Notes under the pieces: generated by a model
Database searches by the model: none
What the model was told of the DNA's origin: nothing
What the model saw: the letters and a program-made list of their open reading frames with translations, nothing else
Assembly: GCA_017614715.1 (NCBI GenBank)
Contig: JAGABI010000021.1
Span: 1 to 51,956, forward strand
Direction: 5' to 3'
DNA length: 51,956 bases
DNA from: Bacteroidales bacterium
Lineage (GTDB): Bacteria > Bacteroidota > Bacteroidia > Bacteroidales > UBA932
Position numbers and translations under genes: made by a program
In this document: positions 1 through 9,202 of the stretch, in pieces
How the letters are laid out: every line of letters starts with the position of its first letter
Numbering within the stretch: the first letter of the stretch is position 1

Positions 1-740
1 GGCCGACAGGCGTGGGCAAGACATATCTGGCAAAGAAGATTGCGGAGTATATGTTTGACAGTGAGGATAACCTTATCCGCATCGATATGAGTGAATATAT
101 GGAGCGCTACTCCCTCAGCACCCTTATCGGAGCGCCTCCGGGCTATGTGGGTTACGACCAGGGAGGCCACCTGAGCGAGATGGTCCGCCGCAAGCCATAC
201 AGCGTGGTGCTATTTGACGAGATTGAGAAAGCCCACCAGGATATCTTCAACCTGCTGCTGCAGGTGCTGGACGAAGGCCGCCTCACCGATGCCGCCGGCC
301 GTCACATAGATTTCCGCAACACTATCCTTATCATGACCTCCAACATTGGGAGCAAACAGGTAAGCGAACTGGGCGAGGGGATAGGGTTCAAGAGTGCATC
401 GGACGACTCTGCAAAACGGCAGAATGTTATAATTGAAAAGGCGTTGCGGCGCAAGTTCACGCCGGAGTTCCTCAACCGTATAGATGACCGCATCTTGTTC
501 AACTCCCTTACCAGGGGTGACGTGGAGAAGATTCTCGACATCGAACTGGAGAAGTTCCACAAGCGTGTGGCGCAGATCGGTATGGATGTGAAGGTGAGCG
601 CAGCTACCCGGGCCAAGATTATTGATGAGGGTTATGATCCGGAATACGGAGCCCGACCGCTCAAACGTGCTATCCAGAAGTATATTGAGGACCCGCTTGC
701 AGAGAAGATTATCTCCGGCAAGAAGCCCGGCAAGTGCTGA
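1..740 (+). CDS. clpC: ClpC/ClpA-type AAA+ unfoldase, C-terminal part (5' end outside the window)
   Basis: This is the second AAA+ module of an Hsp100 protein unfoldase that feeds proteins to ClpP. The first readable codons give the Walker A motif Gly-Pro-Thr-Gly-Val-Gly-Lys-Thr at the left edge. Walker B (Val-Val-Leu-Phe-Asp-Glu-Ile-Glu) follows about 60 residues later, then the sensor-1 region (Met-Thr-Ser-Asn-Ile-Gly) and the sensor-2 motif Gly-Ala-Arg-Pro-Leu-Lys-Arg. The pore-loop segment Gly-Tyr-Val-Gly-Tyr is present. The C-terminus is short and has no long acidic tail. The lack of a visible coiled-coil is uninformative because the N-terminal half lies outside the window. Sequence flavour is closer to ClpC than ClpB, inferred from the motif-rich stretch only. 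The gene is convergent with the glycosyltransferase, with 15 bases between the stops and no obvious hairpin. Confidence 0.88.
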   Translation, partial: PTGVGKTYLAKKIAEYMFDSEDNLIRIDMSEYMERYSLSTLIGAPPGYVGYDQGGHLSEMVRRKPYSVVLFDEIEKAHQDIFNLLLQVLDEGRLTDAAGRHIDFRNTILIMTSNIGSKQVSELGEGIGFKSASDDSAKRQNVIIEKALRRKFTPEFLNRIDDRILFNSLTRGDVEKILDIELEKFHKRVAQIGMDVKVSAATRAKIIDEGYDPEYGARPLKRAIQKYIEDPLAEKIISGKKPGKC

Positions 741-755
741 TTACTGTCAATACGG

Positions 756-1883
756 TTATTCGGCGGTGAGGGAGATCAGTTTCAATAGGTTCTCTGTCAT
801 CCGTTCCCATGAGAACTCCTTTTTCTGCTGGGCTATCCCGGCAGAAAAGTCGGGTCGTCTGTCATAGAAATCGGCGATGGCTTCAGCTATGGCAACGGGC
901 TTGGGGTCAACCACATAGCCGCACTTACCGTCGGGGACAATCTCTGCCAGGCCACCCACACGGGTAACCACCATCGGTTTGTCAAAGCTGTACGCTATCT
1001 GGGTTATGCCGCTTTGGGTTGCAGTTTTGTAGGGTTGCACAATCAGGTCAGAAACAGTGAAGAAGTGATGCACCTGATTGTCCGGGATAAACTCCGGGAA
1101 CCAGTGGATGCGCCCCTCCAAGGCCAGATAGTGAGAGAGCTGGCGGTATCTATCTTCGTTTGAATAGAATTCTCCCGCAACGATAAGTTCTGCCTTGTTG
1201 TCCTTGAGAGGGTCGCAAGACATAGCCTGCAGCAGCAGATCCAACCCCTTGTAGTCGCGAATCAGCCCAAAAAAGAGGTAATAATCTTTTGCCGGGTCAA
1301 GTCCCAGGGCTGCGCAAGATTCCTCTTTGGTAGAGGAGCTGCAATACTGGTCGTAGAGGGGGTGGGGAGAGAACACGGCGGGTTTGCTATGGTCGAAAGA
1401 CTTGAGCTCATCCAAAACCGAGTGTGACATGGCCATGAAACCATCCACGCTCCCTGCAAAATACTTGGCAAATAACTTGTCGCCCGGCCTTTTGTCGTGG
1501 GGAATGATATTGTCTACCAGAGAGACTACCTTGATGCCGCGCTTGCGCAAGTAGCGGCCCACAGTGCCCAGCGAGGGGCCGAAATATGGCATCCAGAACC
1601 GGAGTACCACAGCGTCGGGTGACTCTTTGGCAATCAGGCGGGCGGTCTTGAGCCATGAGAAGGGATTCACGGAGCTTATAGTGCGCACAATATCCAGATT
1701 CTCAGGTTTGTTCTCTGAAGAATACTGTGTCTTTCCGGGAAACAGGAAAGAGGGATACTGTAAGGTGAAGGTAAAAATCTTCACCTGATGCCCCTCCGAC
1801 TGTAGCTGTAGCGCCAGTCTCTCATTGAATGTGGCGATGCCGCCGCGATATGGCCAGGCCGGCCCTGCAATGATGATTTTCAT
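756..1883 (-). CDS. Glycosyltransferase family 4 (GT-B fold)
   Basis: A 375-residue cytoplasmic glycosyltransferase of the GT4 type. The N-terminus has the glycine-rich first strand and loop (Gly-Pro-Ala-Trp-Pro-Tyr-Arg-Gly-Gly) that binds the acceptor side. The C-terminal half has the donor-sugar signature with Lys-Pro-Met-Val-Val-Thr followed by Gly-Gly-Leu-Ala-Glu-Ile-Val, which matches the GT4 E-x7-E region. The start is an ATG. It is the last reverse-strand gene downstream of the DUF5686 gene and the pigment locus, 14 bases beyond the DUF5686 stop, so it could be read from the same transcript. Donor and acceptor cannot be told from sequence. It could glycosylate an envelope lipid or the pigment, but nothing proves a link to the pathway upstream. 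Confidence 0.82.
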   Translation of the reverse strand: MKIIIAGPAWPYRGGIATFNERLALQLQSEGHQVKIFTFTLQYPSFLFPGKTQYSSENKPENLDIVRTISSVNPFSWLKTARLIAKESPDAVVLRFWMPYFGPSLGTVGRYLRKRGIKVVSLVDNIIPHDKRPGDKLFAKYFAGSVDGFMAMSHSVLDELKSFDHSKPAVFSPHPLYDQYCSSSTKEESCAALGLDPAKDYYLFFGLIRDYKGLDLLLQAMSCDPLKDNKAELIVAGEFYSNEDRYRQLSHYLALEGRIHWFPEFIPDNQVHHFFTVSDLIVQPYKTATQSGITQIAYSFDKPMVVTRVGGLAEIVPDGKCGYVVDPKPVAIAEAIADFYDRRPDFSAGIAQQKKEFSWERMTENLLKLISLTAE

Positions 1884-1897
1884 GTATTCAAATATAA

Positions 1898-4384
1898 CTA
1901 AAATTTGAAGTCGAGGCCAATCATGAACCGGGAGTTGGGACCCTCCTGGTTGCGGCAGGTCAGCTTCCAGACATAGTCGAACCTAAGCAGGCGGAATATG
2001 TTGGAGACTCCCACGCTCATCTCAAAGTATGGCTTGCCGTTAAGGTCATGCATACCCTCTATCGGGATTATCTTGCTGCCGGTCAGGTTCTGGCTGCTGA
2101 TGCTGCCGAACGCCCCTTTAATCGCTACTATCTCACGCAGGTCAAAGAGCTCTATAACAGGTATTTTGCCCAGGATTATGCCGTCGAAATTGTGTTCTAT
2201 GAAGAAATCCAGCCACTGGTCTGATGCGTACTCAAAGTAGTTCATGCAAGAGAACGAGGTGTTGTCCATGAATATTCCCTGGTTGCCCTCATGGAGTTTG
2301 AGCAGCGGGTATGGGACGTTTCCGATAATCTTGCCGGCGTTTATATGTATCACGCTGAAACCTATCGGGAGGCCGGGGGTGGTCCATGTGAACGACGCCT
2401 CGCTGCGTACAAACGGGCTTACGGTAGCGCCGTATGCAGAATAGCCTCCGGTCACCTCAAAAGAGAGTACCGGATACTTTGTGAAAATGTGTGTTTTCTC
2501 AAAGAAGCCGCGGTGGATCCGCTCCTCAAATGCGAACCGGGCATTGAACCCAATCTGTGCGGCGTCGAACGAGGCGAGGCTCCCCCCGCTGCGGAGGGCG
2601 AACGGGACCATCTCATTGCCGTAGAAGCGCCGGTGCTCCGCCTTGGTGAAGGTTGAGAGTATTCCGGAGACCTCATGCTCGTATTCCAGACTGGAAACCA
2701 TGACCAGCGACTGCCTGTCGTTGCGATGCTTGATCATGGAGTTGAAGAAGTTGTTGTCAGAGAAGGCTCCGGTGCCCTGGCCCAGCTGGACATAATCCTT
2801 GAGGAACGAGGCGCTCACCTTGCGGGTCTTGTCGCGACGTATGGTGTATTCTGCGCTGCCGCCCCCTTTGAGAAGTTTGTCTTTGAAACCGTAGCCTATC
2901 GAACCGCTCAGGCGCAGTTTGTGGCTGAAATAGCGGGTCGTCCTGAAGCCGGTACCGATATGGATACCCTCAGTAGGATTGTAAGTTATAGTTTTTGCCC
3001 AGGGGCCGATTCCTATGGGGGTGTTCCTACCCTCGATGTAGCCTAGCACAAGTGACCGTCCTATGCCGTACAGGAGCCCATAGTCCCTGCTGCCCTGAAT
3101 TTCGTCAATCGCATCGTAAATCTATTGTTCGCGAGGGGTGAGAGGAACCATCCTGGCCTCGCTCCAGTCAATCTCATCATCTTCGTCTTTTGCCTCGTTA
3201 ATTACCGGGTCATCGGTCTCCAGGTATCTGTCCGGTATCTTTGCACTGAAGTCGGGTTTGCCAAAGTACTGCTTTCGGTTGCCAAGGAACGACACCACCT
3301 TTGACGAATCGCTCACGGCAATGGAGAAGTCAATGAACATGGACTGGCTGGTCGGGAACCAGTGGCCCGACTCCAGCCGGGTGTAGTTCATGTCGTAGTC
3401 GATATGGCGTATCCAGTTGACGTTGGCACGGTCTGCAAGGCGAATCCTGGCGGAGCGTATGGAATAATCTTCAGCATCTATGTCCACCTGTCCGTCAAAG
3501 GTGGGCGATGTCACGACAGGCTTCGGGTGGAACCTGAGAGTATATGTCTTGCGTCCGTCAAGGTAGAGGCTGTCAATAAGGTAATAGTCGTAAAAGGGGT
3601 GTCCGTAGGCCGCTAACGGAGAGGGTACCTGAAGGTTGAAGAGGTTAATGTTCTCTTTGTAGAGATTGGCGTTGAGAAGATAGTTGCCTGAGTACTGGGT
3701 GAGAAAGTTGTCTGCCTCTACGCCCGATATGTGATTCGCCTCTATTATCTCTTTGTCCATGTCTGGATCAGAGGTGTGATACAGCTGGGAGATGGTCTCG
3801 GAGAGCAGCACCGGATAGAACGATACGCCAGTCTCTACAGAGGTATCCTTGCAGGCGGTAATGGGCTCAAGCGTCGGTTTGAGAATCGGCAGCCGGGTAA
3901 TCCAGTCGGCATTTGTGGCGTCGAACTCTGTTTTGGTGTATGCCGTCACGCCCCAGTTGGAATAATTGTAAGGGTCGTTGCGGCGGCGGCTCTGGTCAAT
4001 CTTTCTCAATAACCTCTTAAGGCGCCTGTTATCCGGCTTTATGACCGATGCGGCAAGATGTTCACTGTCTGGCTCAAGAGCAATGTCAACCTGCGAAAAC
4101 TGCCCGTAGGGAACCTCCATGGAGAAGGAGGTGTATCCAATCATGCTCGCCTGCAGGATCTTTGCCTCTTTGCTGGTGGTCTCCAGGTAGTAACGCCCCT
4201 CCATGTCGGTTGAGATGCCGATGGTTGTCCCTTCAAAGAAGACGTTCACAAATGGCATGGCCGCGCCCGTGGAGGCGTCGGTGACGACACCGCGCACCTT
4301 GGTTACCTGTGCGGAGAGGGTGAGCCCCCACAGGAACAAGACTGACAGGAGAAATGTTTTGCGAATATGATTGGCAGGCAGCAT
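1898..4384 (-). pseudogene. DUF5686/carboxypeptidase-like-domain outer-membrane protein, split by an in-frame TAG
   Basis: The intact gene would encode about 828 residues, the usual size of the Bacteroidota DUF5686 family. The N-terminus has a signal peptide (hydrophobic stretch ending Leu-Ser-Ala-Gln), then a carboxypeptidase-regulatory-like beta sandwich (Val-Arg-Gly-Val-Val-Thr-Asp-Ala-Ser-Thr-Gly), then the DUF5686 region and a long C-terminal stretch of amphipathic strands ending in Phe-Lys-Phe, as in an outer-membrane barrel. A TAG at 3122-3124 stops translation after 420 codons. The frame then continues open, without any shift, for another 407 codons to a stop at 1898, and the residues right after the TAG (Ile-Tyr-Asp-Ala-Ile-Asp) still look like family sequence. 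So one base substitution separates it from a complete gene. It starts 6 bases after the ammonia-lyase stop. A consensus error in the assembly is a real alternative to decay. Confidence 0.8.
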
Positions 4385-4390
4385 TCCAGG

Positions 4391-5917
4391 CTATAGCGCC
4401 CCGAGCGAGAGAGGCGACGATTTGAGATATTCAATAACGTTGCCAATCTGCTTGTAGAATGGTGTATCTTCCTTAATAAAGGGCTGGATGGCCCTGATTT
4501 GCCCATATACTTTCCGCGAAACATCGGAAATCTGGCCTGAGATTTCAAGTAAGTCGGTGGCCTGCGCCAGCGCGATATACTGGATTGCCAGCACCTGGAA
4601 TACATTCTCGATGACCTGCGCGCAGAGCAGCTGGGAGTTGGTTCCCATAGAGACTATATCCTGGTTGTCGTTGTTGTTGGGGATGCTGTGCACGTAGTTG
4701 GGCATCGCCAGGGTCTGGGACTCGGCGGTGGTGGAGGTGGCGGTGAACTGGCATGCCTGCATGCCGTAGTTGAGCCCCAGTTTGCCTGCATTCAGGAATG
4801 GCGGTAGGATGCCGTTGATGCGGTCGTGGAACAGGTAGTTCAGCTGCCTCTCTGCAGTCATGCAGAGGCGCACCAGGGCAACCTTGAGCTTGTCGGCCTC
4901 CAGGGAGACATAGTCACCATGGAAATTGCCGCCGTGATATACATTCCTGGTGTCGGGATCCACGATAGGGTTGTCGCAGGCGGAGTTGAGTTCGTTCTCA
5001 ACCACTTCGCGGGCATTGACTATAGTGTCATAGATTGGCCCGAGAATCTGCGGCGCGCAGCGGAGCGAGTAGTATGCCTGTACCTTGTGGTCAAAGACGC
5101 TCTCTTTATGGGGACCGTTGTAGAACTCATGCTCCCGCTGCTTGAGACACTTGCTTGAGGCGGCGATAGCGCGCATCCGGGCGGCAATCACGTTCTGCCC
5201 CTTCTGGCGGCGCACCTCGTTGAGCGGTTCCGCCATCAGGTCGTCGTAAGAAGATGCAATCTCGTTCATCCACACAGCGGCGAGAGTGGCCCAGTCGAGC
5301 AGTATGGATGCGTCCCTTAGATTGACCACGCCGATGCCGGTCATAACCGAGGTGCCGTTTGTTACCGACAGCCCTTCGCGGATATGGATGCCGATGGGCT
5401 TAAGTCCCTCAGCTGCCAAAACATCTGCCGTTTTGCGGAGTTCGCCCTTGTAGAAAACTTCTCCCTCTCCAATCAGGGTGAGGGCGAGATGTGCAAGCTG
5501 AACCAGGTCGCCGCTGGCGCCTACGCTGCCGTGACGCGGAATGTATGGCGTTATGTCCCTGTTCAGGAACTCTATCAGCAATTGCACAACTTCCGGATGG
5601 ATGCCGGAACGCCCCTGCAGGAAGGTGCCAATGCGCGCCACCATCGCAGCGCGTACCTGGTCGCGGTTGAGCGGTTCCCCCGCTCCGGTGGAGTGGCTGC
5701 GGATAATGTTGTATTGCAGCGCCTTAAGGTCATTGTCCTCCACGCGCCACTGCGCCATGGGGCCAAAGCCGGTATTTATGCCGTATATTATCTTGTCTTT
5801 TGAAAACTCTCCCAGAAACTCATAGCTCCTGCTTACTTTTGCCATTGCATCGGCGTCCACCACGAACTTCTCGCCCCTCAGGACGCCCTCAACTTGTGAT
5901 AAAGTAATTCTGCTCAT
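4391..5917 (-). CDS. Aromatic amino acid ammonia-lyase (tyrosine/histidine ammonia-lyase family)
   Basis: A 508-residue MIO-dependent lyase that removes ammonia from an aromatic amino acid to give an arylacrylate. The self-cyclising triad Ala134-Ser135-Gly136 sits in Gly-Ser-Val-Gly-Ala-Ser-Gly-Asp-Leu. The catalytic Tyr45 lies in Tyr-Gly-Ile-Asn-Thr-Gly-Phe-Gly. The substrate-selectivity loop reads Arg73-Ser74-His75-Ser76. A Ser-His pair is found in histidine lyases but also, as I recall, in tyrosine lyases of Bacteroidota pigment loci, so it does not settle the substrate. The context does: no hutU/hutI genes are nearby, and the next genes are FabG, ketosynthase and a PaaK-like ligase. 4-Coumarate from tyrosine is therefore the likely product and the likely polyene starter. 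ATG start, 3 bases after the FabG stop. Confidence 0.88.
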   Translation of the reverse strand: MSRITLSQVEGVLRGEKFVVDADAMAKVSRSYEFLGEFSKDKIIYGINTGFGPMAQWRVEDNDLKALQYNIIRSHSTGAGEPLNRDQVRAAMVARIGTFLQGRSGIHPEVVQLLIEFLNRDITPYIPRHGSVGASGDLVQLAHLALTLIGEGEVFYKGELRKTADVLAAEGLKPIGIHIREGLSVTNGTSVMTGIGVVNLRDASILLDWATLAAVWMNEIASSYDDLMAEPLNEVRRQKGQNVIAARMRAIAASSKCLKQREHEFYNGPHKESVFDHKVQAYYSLRCAPQILGPIYDTIVNAREVVENELNSACDNPIVDPDTRNVYHGGNFHGDYVSLEADKLKVALVRLCMTAERQLNYLFHDRINGILPPFLNAGKLGLNYGMQACQFTATSTTAESQTLAMPNYVHSIPNNNDNQDIVSMGTNSQLLCAQVIENVFQVLAIQYIALAQATDLLEISGQISDVSRKVYGQIRAIQPFIKEDTPFYKQIGNVIEYLKSSPLSLGAL

Positions 5918-5920
5918 ATT

Positions 5921-6649
5921 TTAACAATATAATCCTCCGTTGATTGAAATGCACTCGCCGGTGACGTACGACGCCTCGCGGGATGCCAGGAAAGAGACCA
6001 CTGCGGCAACCTCCTCGGGCCGGCCGAAGCGCCCGACGGGGATGTCTTTCTTAAGCGCCGCCTCGTCCAGGCCGTTGGTCATGTCTGAGACGATGAAGCC
6101 AGGGGCGACGGCATTGACGGTGATATTCTTGCGTCCGACCTCCTGTGCAAGCGCCTTGGTGGCGGCAATCAGTCCGCCTTTGGCGGCAGAATAATTGACC
6201 TGGCCCGGGAGACCCTTGAGGCCGGAGAGCGAAGCGACCGATATTATGCGGCCGAACTTCTTGAGAATCATCGGCTGCAGCAGTTGTTTGGTTACATTAT
6301 AGAAACCGCAGAGGTTGGTGTCCAGTACGCTCTGCCACTCTGCATCTTCCATCCATATCATAAGGTTGTCCTTGCGGATGCCGGCGTTGTTGACCAGTAC
6401 CTCAATATATTCCTCGGGGTGGGCTGCCTGCCAGGCAGATATCGATTCTTTTACCGCAGCCGGGTCTGAAACGTCAAAACGCATCGTCTCCCCGTCACCC
6501 CCGTCAGCCTTGATGGCGGCCAGGGTCTCTTCTGCGGCGGCCTCGTTAGAGACATAATTGACTATTACATAATAACCTTCCTTAGCAAGCCTGATGCATA
6601 TCGCCCTGCCTATTCCGCGTCCTCCACCGGTTACCAATGCAGTTTTCAT
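5921..6649 (-). CDS. 3-oxoacyl-ACP reductase (FabG-like SDR)
   Basis: A 242-residue short-chain dehydrogenase/reductase that would reduce the beta-keto group during polyene chain building with NADPH. It has the cofactor loop Thr-Gly-Gly-Gly-Arg-Gly-Ile-Gly (residues 7-14), Asn-Asn-Ala-Gly (87-90), and the catalytic set Asn112, Ser140, Tyr153 and Lys157 in Tyr-Ser-Ala-Ala-Lys. The length matches FabG. Its start overlaps the end of the upstream FAD oxidoreductase gene by 4 bases (ATGA), a sign of translational coupling. It is the only ketoreductase in the locus and so is the expected partner of all the ketosynthases here. Confidence 0.93.
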   Translation of the reverse strand: MKTALVTGGGRGIGRAICIRLAKEGYYVIVNYVSNEAAAEETLAAIKADGGDGETMRFDVSDPAAVKESISAWQAAHPEEYIEVLVNNAGIRKDNLMIWMEDAEWQSVLDTNLCGFYNVTKQLLQPMILKKFGRIISVASLSGLKGLPGQVNYSAAKGGLIAATKALAQEVGRKNITVNAVAPGFIVSDMTNGLDEAALKKDIPVGRFGRPEEVAAVVSFLASREASYVTGECISINGGLYC

Positions 6650-7989
6650 AATGATAGCTCCTTCCTTATAGTTTCAAGTCCATATATTTGTGACAATGTG
6701 TTGAGTACCGTCATGGAGACGCCCAGCACGCCGTGAAGGCCGATGCTCTGCCCGATGAGCCAGAGGTGCGGCAGCGGGGTGCGGGGGCTGAGGACGGTGG
6801 TGAGCACAGAACGGTAATCTTTGCGGATGCCGAATGCAGATGCCGACCCGGTGTAACGCTGCCAGGTGAGGGGAGAGCTGGTGTAAATCTCCTTGACCGC
6901 CCTGGAGAGGCCGGGGAGGCGGGTCTGGGCAATTGCAATAGCCTGGCCTGCGAGGTCAGCTTTCCACGAAAAATAGTCGTCTGAGCGGGTCTGGGGCCAC
7001 TCATCCACAGGCATCATAATCTCCAGCGTAGTTGCCCAGTTCTGCTGGTTATCCGGCACGTTAAAGTGGATGAATACCTTGTTGTCTATGCTTATGTTGT
7101 GATTTACATACGGAATCATTCCCGGCGAGAGGAGCAGGTATGCGGTGAACATCCCACCTGTCTGGGGGAGCGACACTATCCGTTTCTTGTATATGTCGCG
7201 CATCTGTTTGACCATGGGCATCATATTGGCCGGCGGAATGCTGGATATTATCTCCTCCGCCTTGAATATCTGGTCTTTGGAGCGGACTTCGTTCTGCGTA
7301 ATGCAGTCTACGCCGACTCCGCATTTGATCTCTCCGCCGTTCTCCGTTACCTGTTTTGCAAGCACGTCGGTAATGGTGTGGGAGGGGGCGTCGAGCCGCC
7401 ATGCACTCTCTATGAACGGAGCGGTAATCATGGCGTATTCGTAGAACGGCAGGCTCTCCGAGCGCATCTCCATCCTCGGCCCCATTGAGGTGAGCACCTT
7501 TCTGAGGGTTTCATTGGATATTGTCTCTGAAAGGAACTCCGCTGCGCTGCGTTCGTAGAGGGGGAGACGGTCTTTCTCCAGGTCGCGTATGCCGCCGCTG
7601 ACACTCTTGAGCTCTGAGGCAAATCGCTTGAGATTCTCGCGCTGGTGGGGGAAATACTCCGCCATTCCCATGGCAAAGTTATCGTATCCGCATGGTATGA
7701 GGTAACTCTTGCCGTTAATAATCACCTCCTCGCCGTAGTCGAGCTTTTTCCATGGGAGCCCGGTTAGGTTGTGGTAGCGGAAAATCCACTCCAGGGACTC
7801 TCCCGGCCCCAGTCCCCCTACATAGTGGAGACCCGTGTCAAAGGCGGTGCCGCCGCGGGAAAAACCCTGCAGCATGCCGCCTGTCTTGGGCTCCTTCTCC
7901 AGTACGAGTACATGTGCCCCCATGCGGGACATGATGTTCGCGCACATCAGGCCGCTCACGCCGGCTCCTATGACTATCGCATCATACAT
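6646..7989 (-). CDS. FAD-dependent oxidoreductase of the phytoene desaturase / retinol saturase family
   Basis: A 447-residue flavoprotein. The N-terminal dinucleotide-binding motif is Gly-Ala-Gly-Val-Ser-Gly-Leu (8-14), followed by the Glu and Gly-Gly of the family (Leu-Glu-Lys-Glu-Pro-Lys-Thr-Gly-Gly). The C-terminus carries the second FAD-contact region (Leu-Ile-Gly-Gln-Ser-Ile-Gly-Leu-His-Gly). The family acts on conjugated polyene chains (carotenoids, retinol), which suits an enzyme that changes the unsaturation or oxidation state of an aryl polyene. The exact reaction cannot be read from sequence. It overlaps the upstream ketosynthase gene by 8 bases and the downstream FabG gene by 4. 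Confidence 0.85.
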   Translation of the reverse strand: MYDAIVIGAGVSGLMCANIMSRMGAHVLVLEKEPKTGGMLQGFSRGGTAFDTGLHYVGGLGPGESLEWIFRYHNLTGLPWKKLDYGEEVIINGKSYLIPCGYDNFAMGMAEYFPHQRENLKRFASELKSVSGGIRDLEKDRLPLYERSAAEFLSETISNETLRKVLTSMGPRMEMRSESLPFYEYAMITAPFIESAWRLDAPSHTITDVLAKQVTENGGEIKCGVGVDCITQNEVRSKDQIFKAEEIISSIPPANMMPMVKQMRDIYKKRIVSLPQTGGMFTAYLLLSPGMIPYVNHNISIDNKVFIHFNVPDNQQNWATTLEIMMPVDEWPQTRSDDYFSWKADLAGQAIAIAQTRLPGLSRAVKEIYTSSPLTWQRYTGSASAFGIRKDYRSVLTTVLSPRTPLPHLWLIGQSIGLHGVLGVSMTVLNTLSQIYGLETIRKELSL

Positions 7990-9199
7990 TCCGAATTATC
8001 AGCGTAGAGTTCGTGCCGCCGAATCCGAATGAATTGGAGAGGAATGTATCAAAGTGCTTATCCACCCTCTCGGCAGGTATCAACAGTCGCGCAGAATCCT
8101 CGTCGGGATTGCAGAAACTGTTGTTCGCGGCAATGAAGTCGTGCTTCATCATCAGTATAGAATATATGATTTCGCTCGCGCCGGCCATCCACATCTCGTG
8201 ACCGGTCTGTCCTTTGGTGCTTGTGACCTCCACGGCGCGGTCGCCAAATACGTTGGCGATGGCCTTGGCCTCGTTTGCGTCGCCCACCTGGGTCGATGTC
8301 GCATGGGCATTGATATATCCGATATCCTTCAGTTGCAGCCCTGAGCGGCTGATGGCCATCTCCAGGGAGCGGGAAGGACCCGCAACATTGGGGGAGGAGA
8401 TATGGTCGCCGTTGGAGGAGAAGCCGTAGCTTATTACCTCTGCTATTATTTTTGCGCCGCGCTTGATTGCACTCTCGTAGCTTTCCAGAATCAGTGTTGC
8501 CGCACCGCCGCTGGGGATGAGCCCGTCGCGGTCGCGGTCAAATGGACGGCTTGCAGCGGTGGGGTCATCTTCCCTCACGGAGAAGGCCGATATTCCGTCG
8601 AACGATCCGGTGGCCGCCTCGTTTATCTCCTGTGCGCCGCCGCACACGACTATGTCTTGCAAGCCGTTCTGAATCAGCATGCTGCCCCAGCCGATGGCAT
8701 GGGAACCGCTGGCGCAGGCGGCCGACAGGGTGAGGTTGATACCCTTCAGGTGGAATATCACCCCGAGGTTCATGGTTACGGTCGAGTTCATCGACTGGAA
8801 AATCGCTCCCGAGCCGCAGAGCATGGTGTCGTTCTTCTCTATTATTTTGGCGACAGACTGATAGACTGCCTCGGCAGAGCTGTCGTTGCCGTATATCAGC
8901 CCTACGTCATGACTGTCCAGATAATCCATATCTATGCCGGCCTGGCGCAGGGCATCGCGGGTTGCACAATATGCATACTGTGCCTGCTGCGGCATATAAA
9001 CCCGCTCGGAGCGGGGAAGTTCTGATTTCAGGTTTGGTGCGGGTACATATCCTGTGAGGCCGGAACGGAAGCCGTGCTCTTTGCGCAGCGGGTCCAAACG
9101 GATTCCTGAAACGCAGTTATAGAGCGAATCCCGTACTGTCTCCAGATCTTGTCCGATGCAGGAATAGATACCCATTCCCGTGATAACTACACGCCTCAT
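7982..9199 (-). CDS. Beta-ketoacyl-ACP synthase, FabF-like (complete active site)
   Basis: A 405-residue thiolase-fold condensing enzyme. The nucleophile is Cys162 in Ser-Ala-Ala-Cys-Ala-Ser-Gly. The catalytic histidines are His299 (Asn-Ala-His-Ala-Thr-Ser-Thr) and His334 (Gly-Gln-Thr-Gly-His), and Lys329 is present. It is therefore an elongating Claisen condensation enzyme and not a chain-length factor. It stands alone in the locus, whereas the other two complete ketosynthases each sit next to a half-size homologue. It overlaps the FAD oxidoreductase by 8 bases, and its ATG starts 3 bases after the stop of the acyltransferase gene. Confidence 0.92.
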   Translation of the reverse strand: MRRVVITGMGIYSCIGQDLETVRDSLYNCVSGIRLDPLRKEHGFRSGLTGYVPAPNLKSELPRSERVYMPQQAQYAYCATRDALRQAGIDMDYLDSHDVGLIYGNDSSAEAVYQSVAKIIEKNDTMLCGSGAIFQSMNSTVTMNLGVIFHLKGINLTLSAACASGSHAIGWGSMLIQNGLQDIVVCGGAQEINEAATGSFDGISAFSVREDDPTAASRPFDRDRDGLIPSGGAATLILESYESAIKRGAKIIAEVISYGFSSNGDHISSPNVAGPSRSLEMAISRSGLQLKDIGYINAHATSTQVGDANEAKAIANVFGDRAVEVTSTKGQTGHEMWMAGASEIIYSILMMKHDFIAANNSFCNPDEDSARLLIPAERVDKHFDTFLSNSFGFGGTNSTLIIRNV

Positions 9200-9202
9200 G
9201 TT

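Noticed and set aside
1898-3049. A separate gene with its own GTG start.
   Set aside because: It is in the same frame as the upstream DUF5686 half and begins in the middle of the domain without a signal peptide. It is the downstream part of the interrupted gene.
4391-5917. Histidine utilisation operon (hut), based on the HAL-like gene.
   Set aside because: No urocanase, imidazolonepropionase or formiminoglutamate genes are nearby, while polyketide-type genes surround it.
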